From CAVPJW01 sp963705525 (lineage in GTDB: Bacteria; Acidobacteriota; Vicinamibacteria; Vicinamibacterales; CAVPJW01): a DNA stretch of 64,000 bases. The stretch covers positions 434,001 through 498,000 of the forward strand of contig CAVPJW010000002.1 of assembly GCA_963705525.1 (NCBI GenBank), read 5' to 3'. The translations under genes and the position numbers were made by a program. Position 1 is the first letter of the stretch; every line of letters begins with the position of its first letter. The notes under the pieces were generated by a model that was not told the origin of the DNA, did no database searches, and saw only the letters and a list, made by a program, of their open reading frames with translations. Shown piece after piece: positions 35,551 to 44,933 of the stretch.

Positions 35551-36108
35551 ATGCTAACAGGCGTGCGGGCGTTGATTCGACTGATCAAGCAGGTAGCGCC
35601 GATCGTGCTGCTCCTGTCGCTCTCAGGATGCGGCTACTCGCTTGCCGGGCACGGTTCGTTCCTTCCACCGTACATCCAGACGATTGGTATTCCTGTCTTC
35701 GTGAACCGGACCAGCTATTTCGAGCTCGAACAGCGCCTGACCGACAAGGTCCGCGCGGAGTTCATCGGGCGCGGTAAATACAAGATCCTGCCGCAGAACA
35801 CGGGCATTGACGGCCTCCTGCTCGGCGAGATCACCGGCGTCGGGCTCTACCCGACGGCCTTCACGTCGGAGCAGCAGGCCGCGCGATACGTCATCGTCCT
35901 CTCGGCGCGGATTCAGTTCAAGGACATGACCACGAACAAGATCATCTGGGAGAATCCCTCACTGTCGTTCCGCGAGGACTATGAGGCGGCCGGCGGAACC
36001 GACGCCCTCGATCCCAATGCGTTCTTCGGGCAGGAATCGAACGCCTTCGACCGCGTGATGAACGATTTCGCGCGGTCGCTCGTCAGCGCCATCCTCGAGG
36101 CGTTCTAG
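35551..36108 (+). CDS. lptE: LPS-assembly lipoprotein LptE
   Basis: Encodes 185 residues from ATG 35551; ATG 35524 and GTG 35563 are other options and the ribosome site AGAGGAG (35543-35549) fits the GTG best by spacing. A lipobox LSLSGCGYSL places the lipidated Cys shortly after a hydrophobic run. The GCGYSLAG-SFLPPYIQTIGIPVF block is typical for LptE, which plugs the LptD barrel during LPS export. The position between leuS and holA supports it despite low primary similarity in this family. Confidence 0.85.
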   Translation: MLTGVRALIRLIKQVAPIVLLLSLSGCGYSLAGHGSFLPPYIQTIGIPVFVNRTSYFELEQRLTDKVRAEFIGRGKYKILPQNTGIDGLLLGEITGVGLYPTAFTSEQQAARYVIVLSARIQFKDMTTNKIIWENPSLSFREDYEAAGGTDALDPNAFFGQESNAFDRVMNDFARSLVSAILEAF

Positions 36109-36112
36109 GCGC

Positions 36113-37060
36113 GTGTCCTTGTCCGTTCCCCCCGCCACGCCAGCCATCGTCGGCAAGCAGATCGAATCGGGTCGTCTGGCCCCTGTCTATCTCATCACAG
36201 GAGACGACGATGTGGGGCGGGCGGATCTGGCGGCGGCGTTTGCCGAGAGTGTCGAGGCGGACCTGCGCGCCTTCAACGTCGAGCGCCTGTACGGTGGGGA
36301 AGCCACGGTTGACGACGTGCTCGACGCGGTGCGGACGCTGCCCATGATGGCGCCGCGCCGGGTCGTCCTCGTGCTGCAGGCCGAACGGCTGCTGATTCCG
36401 AAGCGCGAGAGCGAGCAGGCGGAACGGGATCAGCAGGCGCTCGAGAAGTACCTGAACGAGCCATTCGCGCACGCGACGCTCGTGCTGGTGGCGGCGGCCC
36501 TCGACAGCCGGCGGCGCATCACGCGGATACTGCTCGAGCGCGCGGTGGTCGTGAACTGCGCGGGCCTCGAGGGCGAGGACGATGCACGCCGGTGGATCAG
36601 GCGCAGAGGCGAGGAGCAGGCCGTCACGATCGAGCCGAAAGGTGTGGAGCTGCTGGCGCGCCGAAGCGGAGCCGACATCGGACGACTCAGAGCCGACTTC
36701 GAGCGTCTGATGCTCTATACGCTGGGCTCGAAATCAATCAGTGTCGCCGACGTGCGCGAGATTCTCGGCGCTGAGATCTCGCTCGACGACTGGGCCGTTA
36801 CCAACGCCATCGAGCAGCGACAGCCTGCGCGGGCGCTCAAAGAGGTCGCCCTCATTCTCGAGGGCGGCGAGGAGCCACTCAAGGTGCTGGGCCAGCTGGG
36901 TTGGTTCGTTCGGACGAAGATGAGGAGCGCCCGGCTCCGGGATGCCGTCGAAGCGATCTTCCGAACCGACCTCGCGCTCAAGACCTCGGGAGGCGAAGCG
37001 CGCGTGCTCTTCGAGCGACTGGTCGTGGAGCTGTGCGACTGTCAGTCGAAACCAGGATAG
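36113..37060 (+). CDS. holA: DNA polymerase III subunit delta
   Basis: Encodes 315 residues from GTG 36113. It has the delta-subunit start PVYLITGDD, the RVVLVLQAERLL strand, GADIGRLRADFERLMLYTLG (matches the family N-E-L-K-L helix) and the C-terminal PLKVLGQLGWFVRTKMRS. It opens the beta clamp in the clamp loader. The start is 4 nt after lptE. Confidence 0.9.
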   Translation: MSLSVPPATPAIVGKQIESGRLAPVYLITGDDDVGRADLAAAFAESVEADLRAFNVERLYGGEATVDDVLDAVRTLPMMAPRRVVLVLQAERLLIPKRESEQAERDQQALEKYLNEPFAHATLVLVAAALDSRRRITRILLERAVVVNCAGLEGEDDARRWIRRRGEEQAVTIEPKGVELLARRSGADIGRLRADFERLMLYTLGSKSISVADVREILGAEISLDDWAVTNAIEQRQPARALKEVALILEGGEEPLKVLGQLGWFVRTKMRSARLRDAVEAIFRTDLALKTSGGEARVLFERLVVELCDCQSKPG

Positions 37061-37083
37061 GCGAACGGCCGGCGACGCGACCG

Positions 37084-37356
37084 CTAGGCGCCCTTGGACA
37101 ACCCGGCGATCCGGACGGTGAGTCGGGACTTGTAGCGGCTCGCGGCGTTTCGGTGGATGACGCCTTTGCTGGCCATCTTGTCGATCAGGGAAACGGTGTC
37201 TCGAAGCTGATTCTTCGCGCCGGCCTGATCGCGGGCGTCAACCGCCGTCCGGATCTTCTTGAGCGCACTCCGAAGCCGGCTGCGCAGCTCCCGGTTGTGT
37301 TCCCGCCGCTTGAGGCTCTGTCGGTGCGCCTTGAGCGCTGATGCGTGAGTCGCCAC
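37084..37356 (-). CDS. rpsT: 30S ribosomal protein S20
   Basis: Encodes 90 residues from GTG (37356-37354), preceded by AGAGGA about 9 nt upstream; the open frame extends upstream but S20 starts at ATHASALKAHRQSLKRREHN. The C-terminal DKMASKGVIHRNAASRYKS is diagnostic. Convergent with holA, which ends 23 nt away. Confidence 0.94.
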   Translation of the reverse strand: MATHASALKAHRQSLKRREHNRELRSRLRSALKKIRTAVDARDQAGAKNQLRDTVSLIDKMASKGVIHRNAASRYKSRLTVRIAGLSKGA

Positions 37357-37433
37357 GTCGTTCAAATCCTCTGGAAAAGTGGCCGAAGGGCCCTCGATGG
37401 CGCCCGATGGCCAGCCCACAAACGCATAATCAT

Positions 37434-37439
37434 ATCATA
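37434..37439 (-). promoter_or_regulatory. Possible rpsT -10 box
   Basis: TATGAT on the minus strand (37439 to 37434) in an AT-rich patch that stands out against the GC-rich surroundings, about 77 nt upstream of the rpsT start. No good -35. The remaining 37357-37570 shows nothing else that I recognise. Confidence 0.3.
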
Positions 37440-37570
37440 GCGACCACGGCCGATCCCGTAGTGGAGTCAGTTCGGCTGCGCGCCCGCGGTTCGGCCGCGC
37501 GGAAGAAGCTCGCCTTCGGCCCCTCAAGCTCTCGCAGTGTTGTTGGCTGAATTTTCTGGCCGCTTGCCGC

Positions 37571-38263
37571 TCAGCGAACCGGGACGACTTCGTAGTCGCC
37601 GGTCGCCGGACGCGCGTTCGAGTAGCGCGGGATGGGTCTGCCATCCACCATCTCGACGATCTTGTAGACGACGTGGCCCGATCGTGGCCTCGGCGCGGTG
37701 GCGCGCCTGACCTTCGTGACGTAGGCGCGCGTTTCGGCGTAGGGAGGTACCTGTTGTCCGTGCCGATCGACCGACAATGGGCCGGCATTGTACGCCGCAA
37801 GGGCCAGTTCCTCGTTGCCGTCGTAGCGGTCGAGCAGGCGTCTCAGATACGCCACGCCGCCTCGAATGTTCTCCGCGGGGTCGAAGGCGTTCAGAACGCC
37901 GAGCTCGGACGCCGTCGCCGGCATCAGCTGCATCAAACCCTTCGCGCCCTTGGAGGATCGGGCATGGGGATTGAACGCCGACTCGACCTGGATGACGGCG
38001 CGCACCAGTTCGGGTCGCACGCCCTCGGCCGCCGCCTGCCGCTCGATGTGCACGTCGTAGATTTCGGGATAAGGGGACTTTGGTTTGGTCGTCCGGACCG
38101 TCGAGCCCGGAACGTCGAACGACCGGGCGGCCGGATCCAGCCGTCTGTCAGAAAGCACCAGATTGCCCCGGGCGTCGCGCCACGAATAGATCTGGGCCTC
38201 GACGGGCGCGGTTGCCGTCAGGGTCAAAAGGATCGCGGTGACGAGCGGAAAGGTCTTGGACAT
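37571..38263 (-). CDS. Lytic transglycosylase (SLT domain) with N-terminal DUF4124
   Basis: Encodes 230 residues from ATG 38263. A signal peptide (MSKTFPLVTAILLTLTATAP) precedes a DUF4124 module (IYSWRDARGNLVLSDRRLD). The Slt domain has the catalytic Glu in VIQVESAFNPHARS, then GAKGLMQLMPATA, NIRGGVAYLRRLLDRY and LALAAYNAGP. It cleaves murein glycan strands in the periplasm. Confidence 0.9.
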   Translation of the reverse strand: MSKTFPLVTAILLTLTATAPVEAQIYSWRDARGNLVLSDRRLDPAARSFDVPGSTVRTTKPKSPYPEIYDVHIERQAAAEGVRPELVRAVIQVESAFNPHARSSKGAKGLMQLMPATASELGVLNAFDPAENIRGGVAYLRRLLDRYDGNEELALAAYNAGPLSVDRHGQQVPPYAETRAYVTKVRRATAPRPRSGHVVYKIVEMVDGRPIPRYSNARPATGDYEVVPVR

Positions 38264-38359
38264 CAAGAGTTTAGCTCGACCATGTGGACATGAGCCCTCT
38301 GGTACGAGCGGCTACGTACTCTGTGTATCGGTTGGAGGTGGTGAACGCGTTAGGGCGGG

Positions 38360-41080
38360 CTATCCGGCCGGGGCCGTTGATTCGAGCATCCGCTCGACGA
38401 CCTTGCGACTTTCGTCGAGGAGCGCATCGATCTTCGAGGGATCCTTGCCGCCGGCCTCGGCGAAGTCTGGCCGTCCTCCGCCGCCGCCGCCGACAATCGG
38501 GGCAATCTGCTTGACGATCTGTCCGGCATGGACCCTGTCGGTGAGGTCCTTCGAGACGCTGACCACGATCGACACCTTGCCGTCGGCCGATCCGGCCAGT
38601 ACGAGGACACCGCTTTTGAGCCGGTCGCGTAGAGTGTCGGAGAGCGCGCGCATCGCGGCCTTCTCGAGCCCGTCGGCGCGGCGCGCCAGCAGCTTGACGC
38701 CATCGACCGTCGCGATCTCGGCCGCCGCGTCCTCTCGCGGTGAGCCTGCGGCTGCCTTGAGCTTGAGGTCGGTCACTTCGCGCGCCAGGCGGCGCACGTC
38801 CGACTGCAGCTTCGACACGGCATCGACGACCTGCCCGGCGGGCACGTTCAAGGCGCGCGTGACCTCTGTGAGGTGTGCTCGATCGAACTGGTGCCGGGCC
38901 ACGGCCCCCAGGCCAGTGAGCGCTTCGATCCGTCGCACTCCGGCGGCGACTCCTTCTTCGGCTGTAATGACGAAAGCCCCGATCTGGCCCGTCCGGTCGA
39001 CGTGAGTCCCTCCGCACAGCTCGACACTGAAGCCTGGAACCGACACCACGCGCACCCGGTCGCCGTATTTCTCGCCGAAGAGCGCCATCGCACCCGAGGC
39101 AATCGCTTCGTCGGTCGACTTGACCGTGGTATCAACGGGTGCATCGTGGACGATCTGCTCGTTGACCAGCCGCTCGATGCGCTCGAGCTCGTCCTTCGTC
39201 AGCGCCGAGAAGTGGACGAAATCGAATCGCAGGCGATCGGGCGCGACGAGCGATCCGGCCTGCTTGACGTGCGGGCCGAGCACCTGTCGAAGCGCCGCGT
39301 GAAGCAGGTGCGTCGCCGTGTGATTGCGTCTGGTGCTGTCGCGCACCTCGCTGTTGACCGCTGCATGCACCAGGGCGTCCGCCCGGAGGCGCCCGTTATC
39401 GACACGGACCCGATGCAGGCGGGGCACATGTGATGCACGCACGACGTCCTCGACGACGGCGGATCCACTGCCATCCTCTGCCGAAATGCGGCCCACGTCG
39501 GAGACCTGTCCACCCGCCTCGACGTAGAAGGGCGTCCGAGCGAGAGCGATGAATCCGACCTGACCCTGCACGAGCTGGTCGACTTCGGACAGCTGCTCGT
39601 CGAACACCGCGAGGATGGGCACGTTCCTCGTCTGCGTGCTTGTGTATCCCTCGAACTGATCGACGGCAGACTGAAGCGCCTGCCGCGTCTTGTCGGAGTG
39701 AAATACGAGGTCGTCGCTCTTCTTCGCGTCGAAGGCGCTGCCGGCCCGGGCTTTCTGGCGCTGGCCTTCGAGCGCGCTGTCGAACGCCTCTCGATCGAGC
39801 TCGAGATGCGCCTGCTCGACGACATCGTCGATGAAGTCCAATGGGAGCCCGTAAGTGTCATAGAGGCGGAACGCCTGATCGCCAGGCAGCCGTTTGTTGC
39901 CCCGTGCCACCGTTTCCTGAATCAAGGCCTCGAGGCGTGGGAGCCCATCGTTCAGAACGGCGTCGAAGCGCTCTTCTTCGGCTCGGATCACCTGACGAAT
40001 CGCATCGCGCCCCGCCCCTAATTCCGGATATGCCTGTCCCATCTCTTTGACGAGCACGTCAACCAGCTCGAAGAGGAACGGCTCGCGCATCGACAGTTTC
40101 TTTCCGTGACGCATGGCGCGCCGCATGATCTTCCGGAGGACATACCCGCGCCATTCGTTCGACGGCACCACGCCATCGGCTATCAGGAACGTCATGGCCC
40201 GGATGTGATCGGCGATAACGCGAATGGACACATCGGAGGCGTGCGAGTCTTGCCCTGATCCGTGCGGCCCGTACGAAACACCCGTCAGCGAGGTAATGGC
40301 ATCGATGACCGGCCGAAAGATGTCCGTGTCGTAATTCGATAGAGTCTCCTGGAGCACCGCCGTGATCCGTTCGAGCCCCATGCCGGTGTCGATGGAGGGC
40401 GCGGGCAGTGGGTGTCGAGTCCCGTCGCTCTGACGGTCGAACTCCATGAACACGATGTTCCAGATCTCGATGAACCGATCGCAGCTGCACGCGACACCCA
40501 GGCACACCGGTTCAGAACAGGGGAACTCCGGTCCCCGGAAATAGTGGATCTCGGAACATCGGCCGCATGGGCCCGTGTCGCCCATGGACCAGAAGTTATC
40601 CGCCGCGCCGAGCTCGGCAATCCGGTCCGCCGGCACGAACCGCAACCAGTGTTCCCGAGCCTCGACGTCGCGCGGAATGTCGCCTTCTCCCGCGAACACG
40701 GTGGCCCACAGGCGATCGGGCGGCAGCTTCCAGACCTCTGTGAGCAGCTCCCACGCGAAGGCAATCGCGTCCTTCTTGAAGTAGTCGCCAAAAGAAAAAT
40801 TGCCGAGCATTTCGAAGAACGTATGGTGGCGAAGGGACGGCCCCACGTTCTCGAGGTCGTTGTGCTTCCCGCTGACGCGCATGCACTTCTGCGACGTCGT
40901 GGCGCGCAGGTAGTCGCGACGCTCTCGACCCAGAAAGACGTCCTTGAACTGGTTCATCCCGGCGTTGGTGAAGAGCAAGGTCGGATCGTCGTGCGGGACG
41001 AGCGGCGAGCTGGACACGATGCGGTGTCCCCGCCTCTCGAAATACCGCAGGAACGAGCCGCGAGTCTCCTGAGAGTTCAT
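38360..41080 (-). CDS. alaS: Alanyl-tRNA synthetase
   Basis: Encodes 906 residues. Class II core opens with FLRYFERRGHRIV and TLLFTNAGMNQFKDVFLG. The editing domain has HTATHLLHAALRQVLG and CGGTHVDRTGQIG (zinc site), and a C-terminal DHH-associated oligomerisation domain ends with GGGGGGRPDFAEAGG. It charges tRNA-Ala. recX lies directly upstream in the same orientation; a TAGAAT (41094-41089) overlaps the recX stop only 8 nt before the alaS ATG. Confidence 0.97.
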   Translation of the reverse strand: MNSQETRGSFLRYFERRGHRIVSSSPLVPHDDPTLLFTNAGMNQFKDVFLGRERRDYLRATTSQKCMRVSGKHNDLENVGPSLRHHTFFEMLGNFSFGDYFKKDAIAFAWELLTEVWKLPPDRLWATVFAGEGDIPRDVEAREHWLRFVPADRIAELGAADNFWSMGDTGPCGRCSEIHYFRGPEFPCSEPVCLGVACSCDRFIEIWNIVFMEFDRQSDGTRHPLPAPSIDTGMGLERITAVLQETLSNYDTDIFRPVIDAITSLTGVSYGPHGSGQDSHASDVSIRVIADHIRAMTFLIADGVVPSNEWRGYVLRKIMRRAMRHGKKLSMREPFLFELVDVLVKEMGQAYPELGAGRDAIRQVIRAEEERFDAVLNDGLPRLEALIQETVARGNKRLPGDQAFRLYDTYGLPLDFIDDVVEQAHLELDREAFDSALEGQRQKARAGSAFDAKKSDDLVFHSDKTRQALQSAVDQFEGYTSTQTRNVPILAVFDEQLSEVDQLVQGQVGFIALARTPFYVEAGGQVSDVGRISAEDGSGSAVVEDVVRASHVPRLHRVRVDNGRLRADALVHAAVNSEVRDSTRRNHTATHLLHAALRQVLGPHVKQAGSLVAPDRLRFDFVHFSALTKDELERIERLVNEQIVHDAPVDTTVKSTDEAIASGAMALFGEKYGDRVRVVSVPGFSVELCGGTHVDRTGQIGAFVITAEEGVAAGVRRIEALTGLGAVARHQFDRAHLTEVTRALNVPAGQVVDAVSKLQSDVRRLAREVTDLKLKAAAGSPREDAAAEIATVDGVKLLARRADGLEKAAMRALSDTLRDRLKSGVLVLAGSADGKVSIVVSVSKDLTDRVHAGQIVKQIAPIVGGGGGGRPDFAEAGGKDPSKIDALLDESRKVVERMLESTAPAG

Positions 41081-41091
41081 GAACGTCTATT

Positions 41092-41580
41092 CTAGCGTGA
41101 CCGTCGCGAACGGTCCGAGCCGGCGCGCTCACGGACGAGGGCCGACACGGCGCTGGGGGAGAACCCGCGTCGAATCAAGTGCGCCTGGAGCTTTCTCACG
41201 GAGTCTCTATCCGCAAGGTCCACGCGCGACGTTCTGACGCGTCTCTCGAACGCCTGTTCGAGCGTTCGGCTCTCCTCGCCATCGGCAAAGACCTGCCGCA
41301 CGGCTTCGCGCGCCACGTCATCGCTGATCCCGATGGCGTGGAGTTGGAGCAGTATCCGCCTTGGCCCTCGGCGTTTGAGTGCATCCTGCCGCGCTCGGCC
41401 AAGGGCCACGCGCACATCGTCCACCGCACCGCGATCGCGGAGCTGCCTGACTGCGTCGTCGATGGCGTTCTCGTCGAAGCCGCGGCGCTTGAGGCGGTCG
41501 GTCAGCTGTGCGACGGACAGCTCGCGGCGCGCCACGAGAGCGAGGGCCGCACCGTAGGCCGAGGGGTGTCGTTCAGGCAT
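41092..41580 (-). CDS. recX: Regulatory protein RecX
   Basis: Encodes 162 residues. It is rich in Arg/Ala helices with the RecX pattern ALALVARRELSVAQLTDRL, GAVDDVRVALGRARQDALKRRGPRRI and LIRRGFSPSAVSALV. RecX caps RecA filaments. The common recA-recX-alaS order is kept except that recA is absent. Confidence 0.85.
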   Translation of the reverse strand: MPERHPSAYGAALALVARRELSVAQLTDRLKRRGFDENAIDDAVRQLRDRGAVDDVRVALGRARQDALKRRGPRRILLQLHAIGISDDVAREAVRQVFADGEESRTLEQAFERRVRTSRVDLADRDSVRKLQAHLIRRGFSPSAVSALVRERAGSDRSRRSR

Positions 41581-41645
41581 GCTCGATCATGCCGGCGTCC
41601 GTCTTTCGCACCCGGGCCGCCGCGCGATCGAGGACCACAATGAAA

Positions 41646-42794
41646 TCAGCGGAAGCGGGAAATGTCGGGAGCCGTCTTGTTGCCGCCCCCGGGCGCCATC
41701 GTGTCACGGCTCACGTCGGCCGTGGACGAAATTCCCCCGACCTTCAACTTGAAGTCCGCGGGGTTCGAAGCCGAGCGGAGCGCCTCTTCGAGGGTCACCA
41801 GTCCCTGGCTGTGCAACGCGAAGATCGCCTGGTCGAACGTCTGCATGCCGTACTCGGAGGTGCCTGCGGCAATGGCGCCAGCGATCAAGTGGGCCCGATC
41901 GGGATCGATGATGCATTCGCGGATGAAGGGTGTGGTGACCATGACCTCGACGGCGGCGCACTGGCCCGGTCGATCGGCACGGGGCAGAAGGCGTTGAGAA
42001 ATGACCGCCTTGAGAATGCTGGCCAGCTGAAGTCGCACCTGCCGCTGCTGGTGCGTCGGGTACACGCTCACGACGCGATTGATCGTCTCCTCCGCGTCGA
42101 GCGTGTGCAGCGTGGAGAGCACGAGATGACCCGTCTCGGCGGCGACAAGGGCCGTGTCGATCGTTTCGAGGTCGCGCATCTCGCCGATGAGGATGACATT
42201 CGGATCCTGGCGAAGCGCGCTCCGGACCGCCTGCGCAAACGAGCGCGTGTCCACTGCCACCTCGCGCTGATTCACCATCGAGCGGATGTCACGATGCAGA
42301 AACTCGATGGGGTCTTCCACCGTCACGATGTGTGCCGAGCGCGTGCAGTTGATCTGATGGACGAGGGATGCAAGCGTGGTGCTCTTGCCCGAACCGGTGG
42401 TGCCCGTGACCAGCACCAGGCCGCGTTCCTCGGCTGCGATGAGACTGAGCACCGAGGGAAGGCCGAGCTCTTCGATGGTCGAGATAACGATGGGGATGAC
42501 CCGGATGACGAGGCTGGTCGTGCCGCGCTGCTGAAAGATGTTGCAGCGAAAGCGCCCGAGGCCTCCCACGCTGTAGGCGATATCGAGCTCGAGGCCGTCT
42601 TTGAACCGCTCGCGCTGCTCAGCCGTCATGACGGCGGCGGCGATGGCGGCGGTGTCGGCCGGGTCGAGCCGCCGCACATCGGTGAGCGGCACGAGCTGTC
42701 CGCTCACCCGCAACACGGGGTGGCTCTCGACCTTCAGGTGAAGATCTGAGGCGCCTCGCTCGACGGCGATTTTCAGGAGGTCGTGTAGGTGCAT
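41646..42794 (-). CDS. pilT: Type IV pilus retraction ATPase PilT
   Basis: Encodes 382 residues. It starts LHDLLKIAVERGASDLHLK. Walker A is GTTGSGKSTT, the Asp box VTVEDPIEF, Walker B RQDPNVILIGEMRDLET and His box GHLVLSTLHT. It powers pilus retraction (twitching, DNA uptake). The presence of comEC at the right edge is in line with competence. PilU is a close alternative. Confidence 0.9.
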   Translation of the reverse strand: MHLHDLLKIAVERGASDLHLKVESHPVLRVSGQLVPLTDVRRLDPADTAAIAAAVMTAEQRERFKDGLELDIAYSVGGLGRFRCNIFQQRGTTSLVIRVIPIVISTIEELGLPSVLSLIAAEERGLVLVTGTTGSGKSTTLASLVHQINCTRSAHIVTVEDPIEFLHRDIRSMVNQREVAVDTRSFAQAVRSALRQDPNVILIGEMRDLETIDTALVAAETGHLVLSTLHTLDAEETINRVVSVYPTHQQRQVRLQLASILKAVISQRLLPRADRPGQCAAVEVMVTTPFIRECIIDPDRAHLIAGAIAAGTSEYGMQTFDQAIFALHSQGLVTLEEALRSASNPADFKLKVGGISSTADVSRDTMAPGGGNKTAPDISRFR

Positions 42795-42815
42795 GCCGCG
42801 TCCGATGCGGAAGAA

Positions 42816-43787
42816 CTATCGGGCTTTGGCCGTCCGGGCCGACGAACGCAGTTCGGCTTCTTCCGGATATACGAACGTGAGCCAGCCGCGACGGTCGGGA
42901 ATCGTGCCATTGATGGCGTCGGAGAACGCCTGCTGCAGCGCCTCCGTGATGGGACCGCGACGGCCATTGCCGATCTGTATCTTGTCCACCGAGCGAATGG
43001 GTGTGATTTCGGCGGCGGTTCCCGAGAAAAACAGTTCGTCGGCGATGTACAGCATCTCTCGAGCGATCGGTTCCTGCCGCACGGTGTAGCCAAGATCCTT
43101 GGCGAGAGTGATCACGGTGTCTCGCGTGATCCCGGGCAGAATCGAGGCGGTCAACGTGGGAGTGTAGAGGACGCCATCCCGTACGAGGAAAAGATTCTCG
43201 CCGCTGCCTTCGCTTACGAATCCTGACGTGTCGAGTGCGATACCTTCCGCATAGCCGTCGATAATCGCATCCATCTTGATGAGCTGCGAGTTGGCGTAGT
43301 TGGCAGTCGACTTGGCCAGCGCGGGCAGCGTGTTCGGCGCAAAACGCGTCCACGAGCTGACCTTCACGTCGACCCCTTCTTCGATGGCTTCGCTGCCAAG
43401 GTAGGCGCCCCATTCCCAGCAGAGGATGGCCATGTCAACCGGACAAGGGAACGGGTTGACGCCGAGCGCACCATATCCTCGGTAAACGATTGGCCTGATG
43501 TAGCACGCCCTGAATCGATTCGCCGCGATCGTTTCCAGCACGGCTTCCTGGAACGCCATCTCCGTCGTTCCGAGCTCCATGCGATAGATCTTCGCGGAGC
43601 CAAAGAGCCGATTGACGTGGCTGTCGAGCCGGAAGCACGCCGATCCGCGCGGCGTCTCATAGCACCGCATGCCCTCGAAGACGCCGCTGCCGTAGTGGAC
43701 CACGTGCGATGCGAGATGGATCTTCGCATCGGCCCAGTCCACGAGCGTACCGTTCATCCAGACCTTTCCGGTACCGGCAAAACTCAT
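42816..43787 (-). CDS. ilvE: Branched-chain amino acid aminotransferase
   Basis: Encodes 323 residues from ATG 43787 with AAGGAG 6 nt upstream. PLP class IV fold: GSGVFEGMRCYETPRG, CYIRPIVYRGYG, PLP-lysine in LPALAKSTANYANSQL, then ALDTSGFVSEGSGENLF and PGITRDTVI. It makes or degrades Leu, Ile and Val. Length and motifs match the IlvE type that keeps the N-terminal W-NG-LV-W start. Confidence 0.93.
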   Translation of the reverse strand: MSFAGTGKVWMNGTLVDWADAKIHLASHVVHYGSGVFEGMRCYETPRGSACFRLDSHVNRLFGSAKIYRMELGTTEMAFQEAVLETIAANRFRACYIRPIVYRGYGALGVNPFPCPVDMAILCWEWGAYLGSEAIEEGVDVKVSSWTRFAPNTLPALAKSTANYANSQLIKMDAIIDGYAEGIALDTSGFVSEGSGENLFLVRDGVLYTPTLTASILPGITRDTVITLAKDLGYTVRQEPIAREMLYIADELFFSGTAAEITPIRSVDKIQIGNGRRGPITEALQQAFSDAINGTIPDRRGWLTFVYPEEAELRSSARTAKAR

Positions 43788-43858
43788 CGACTACTCCTTG
43801 ACGACGAGCGAACTGAGGGGAGGCGTCCGAGGCGGGGAGCCGCGCATCGACTGATGCG

Positions 43859-43867
43859 ATTTTACCA
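43859..43867 (-). promoter_or_regulatory. Extended -10 promoter of ilvE
   Basis: TGG-TAAAAT on the minus strand (43867 to 43859), abutting the stop codon of the kinase gene. Transcription would start about 43852, leaving a leader of about 65 nt. That leader contains the dyad CGCATC/GATGCG (43843-43858) with a 4-nt loop. Confidence 0.45.
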
Positions 43868-44851
43868 TCACTGCGCTTCGCCACAAAATGGGCAGCGATC
43901 CGATTTGGCATGGAGCGGCTTGCGACAATGCCAGCAGAAGCGCGGCGACGGCGCCTCGCGCGCCCGGAGACGCGTCTGGATGTCCTGCACGTCTTCGGTG
44001 GGGGTATGCGAGTCATGGACGGCCACCGCGGAGGCCACCGGACGCCGCACGTTTCTCGCTCCAATGGCCACCACGTCGTCGAGAAAATCCGCGGCGCGTG
44101 AATAGCGCGTCGTGAGATCGGCGGCCATCGACTTGACCACGATGTCGTTCAGCCGTTTCGGGATCTTCGCGTTTCTCAGCCTCGGTGGCGATACGAGCTC
44201 GCCGCGCAGGAGCCGCTCGAGATCGGCCGGGCTCGGCGTGTCATACGGAAGCGTGCCCGTCAGCATCTGGTACATCGTCACGCCGACGGAGTACAAGTCG
44301 GAGGCGAAGACCGCCTTGCCCTGAAATTGCTCGGGAGCCATGTAGGGCGGGCTGCCGATGACGGTCGTGCCATGGGCGGCGATTTCCAGAAACCGCGACG
44401 TGCCGAAGTCGGCGACCTTGACCACACCCCCGTCGGACACGAGTACATTCCCTGGCCTGAGATCCCGATGAATCACGCCCTGCCGATGCGCATGATCCAC
44501 CGCGTTCAAGATCTGGCAGGAATAATCGAGGACCCGCGGAATCTCGAGCGCGCCCTCCCGCGTGATGATCGTTTCGAGCGTTTCGCCCGGCACGTACTCC
44601 ATCACGATGAAGAACACGTTGTCCTGCTTTTCGGCCGTGAGGATCGAGACGACGTTCGGATGGCTCAGACTCGCGTGCAGCCGTGGCTCGCGCAGCAGCT
44701 CGCCGAAATCGACGGTCTGGCGATGCGGGACCTTGATGGCCACTTTCTTGTCGATCCACGTGTCTTCGGCCAGGTAGACCGTGCCAAACCCGCCGCTGCC
44801 GAGCGGGGACACGATCCTGTACTTCCCGACAGTCTGGCCGCGAAAGAACAT
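43868..44851 (-). CDS. Ser/Thr protein kinase with C-terminal zinc ribbon
   Basis: Encodes 327 residues from ATG 44851; the frame stays open much further upstream, opposite rsmE, but the kinase starts at GKYRIVSPLGSGGFGTVY. It has Lys40 in VAIK, Glu55, the catalytic loop H128-RDLRPGN (Arg where Ser/Thr kinases normally have Lys), the ADFGTS loop and an APE-like MAPEQF. After the kinase domain a linker ends with a zinc ribbon (FCWHCRKPL and CPFCGEAQ). There is no transmembrane helix, so it is likely cytosolic. Targets are unknown. Confidence 0.88.
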   Translation of the reverse strand: MFFRGQTVGKYRIVSPLGSGGFGTVYLAEDTWIDKKVAIKVPHRQTVDFGELLREPRLHASLSHPNVVSILTAEKQDNVFFIVMEYVPGETLETIITREGALEIPRVLDYSCQILNAVDHAHRQGVIHRDLRPGNVLVSDGGVVKVADFGTSRFLEIAAHGTTVIGSPPYMAPEQFQGKAVFASDLYSVGVTMYQMLTGTLPYDTPSPADLERLLRGELVSPPRLRNAKIPKRLNDIVVKSMAADLTTRYSRAADFLDDVVAIGARNVRRPVASAVAVHDSHTPTEDVQDIQTRLRAREAPSPRFCWHCRKPLHAKSDRCPFCGEAQ

Positions 44852-44860
44852 CGCGTGCGG

Positions 44861-44869
44861 AGTATAACA
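44861..44869 (-). promoter_or_regulatory. Extended -10 promoter of the kinase gene
   Basis: TGT-TATACT on the minus strand (44869 to 44861), with 9 nt to the ATG. The leader would be only 1-3 nt, i.e. nearly leaderless. It is back to back with the rsmE promoter. Confidence 0.5.
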
Positions 44870-44921
44870 AGACTTCGATCGAATCAGCGGCCGAGCTGGC
44901 CGAGCGGAGGTTGGCGCCTCG

Positions 44922-44927
44922 TATAAT
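44922..44927 (+). promoter_or_regulatory. rsmE -10 box giving a leaderless mRNA
   Basis: Perfect TATAAT (44922-44927) with 6 nt (CCCGGC) before ATG 44934. At usual spacing transcription would begin at or next to the A of the start codon. No clear -35. Confidence 0.55.
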
Positions 44928-44933
44928 CCCGGC

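Noticed and set aside
37520..37575. Possible terminator after the lytic transglycosylase gene
   Set aside because: The GCGGC copies are direct rather than inverted repeats, so no stem forms.
41508..42749. 413-codon open frame on the plus strand
   Set aside because: Antisense to pilT, whose Walker and His-box motifs are intact.
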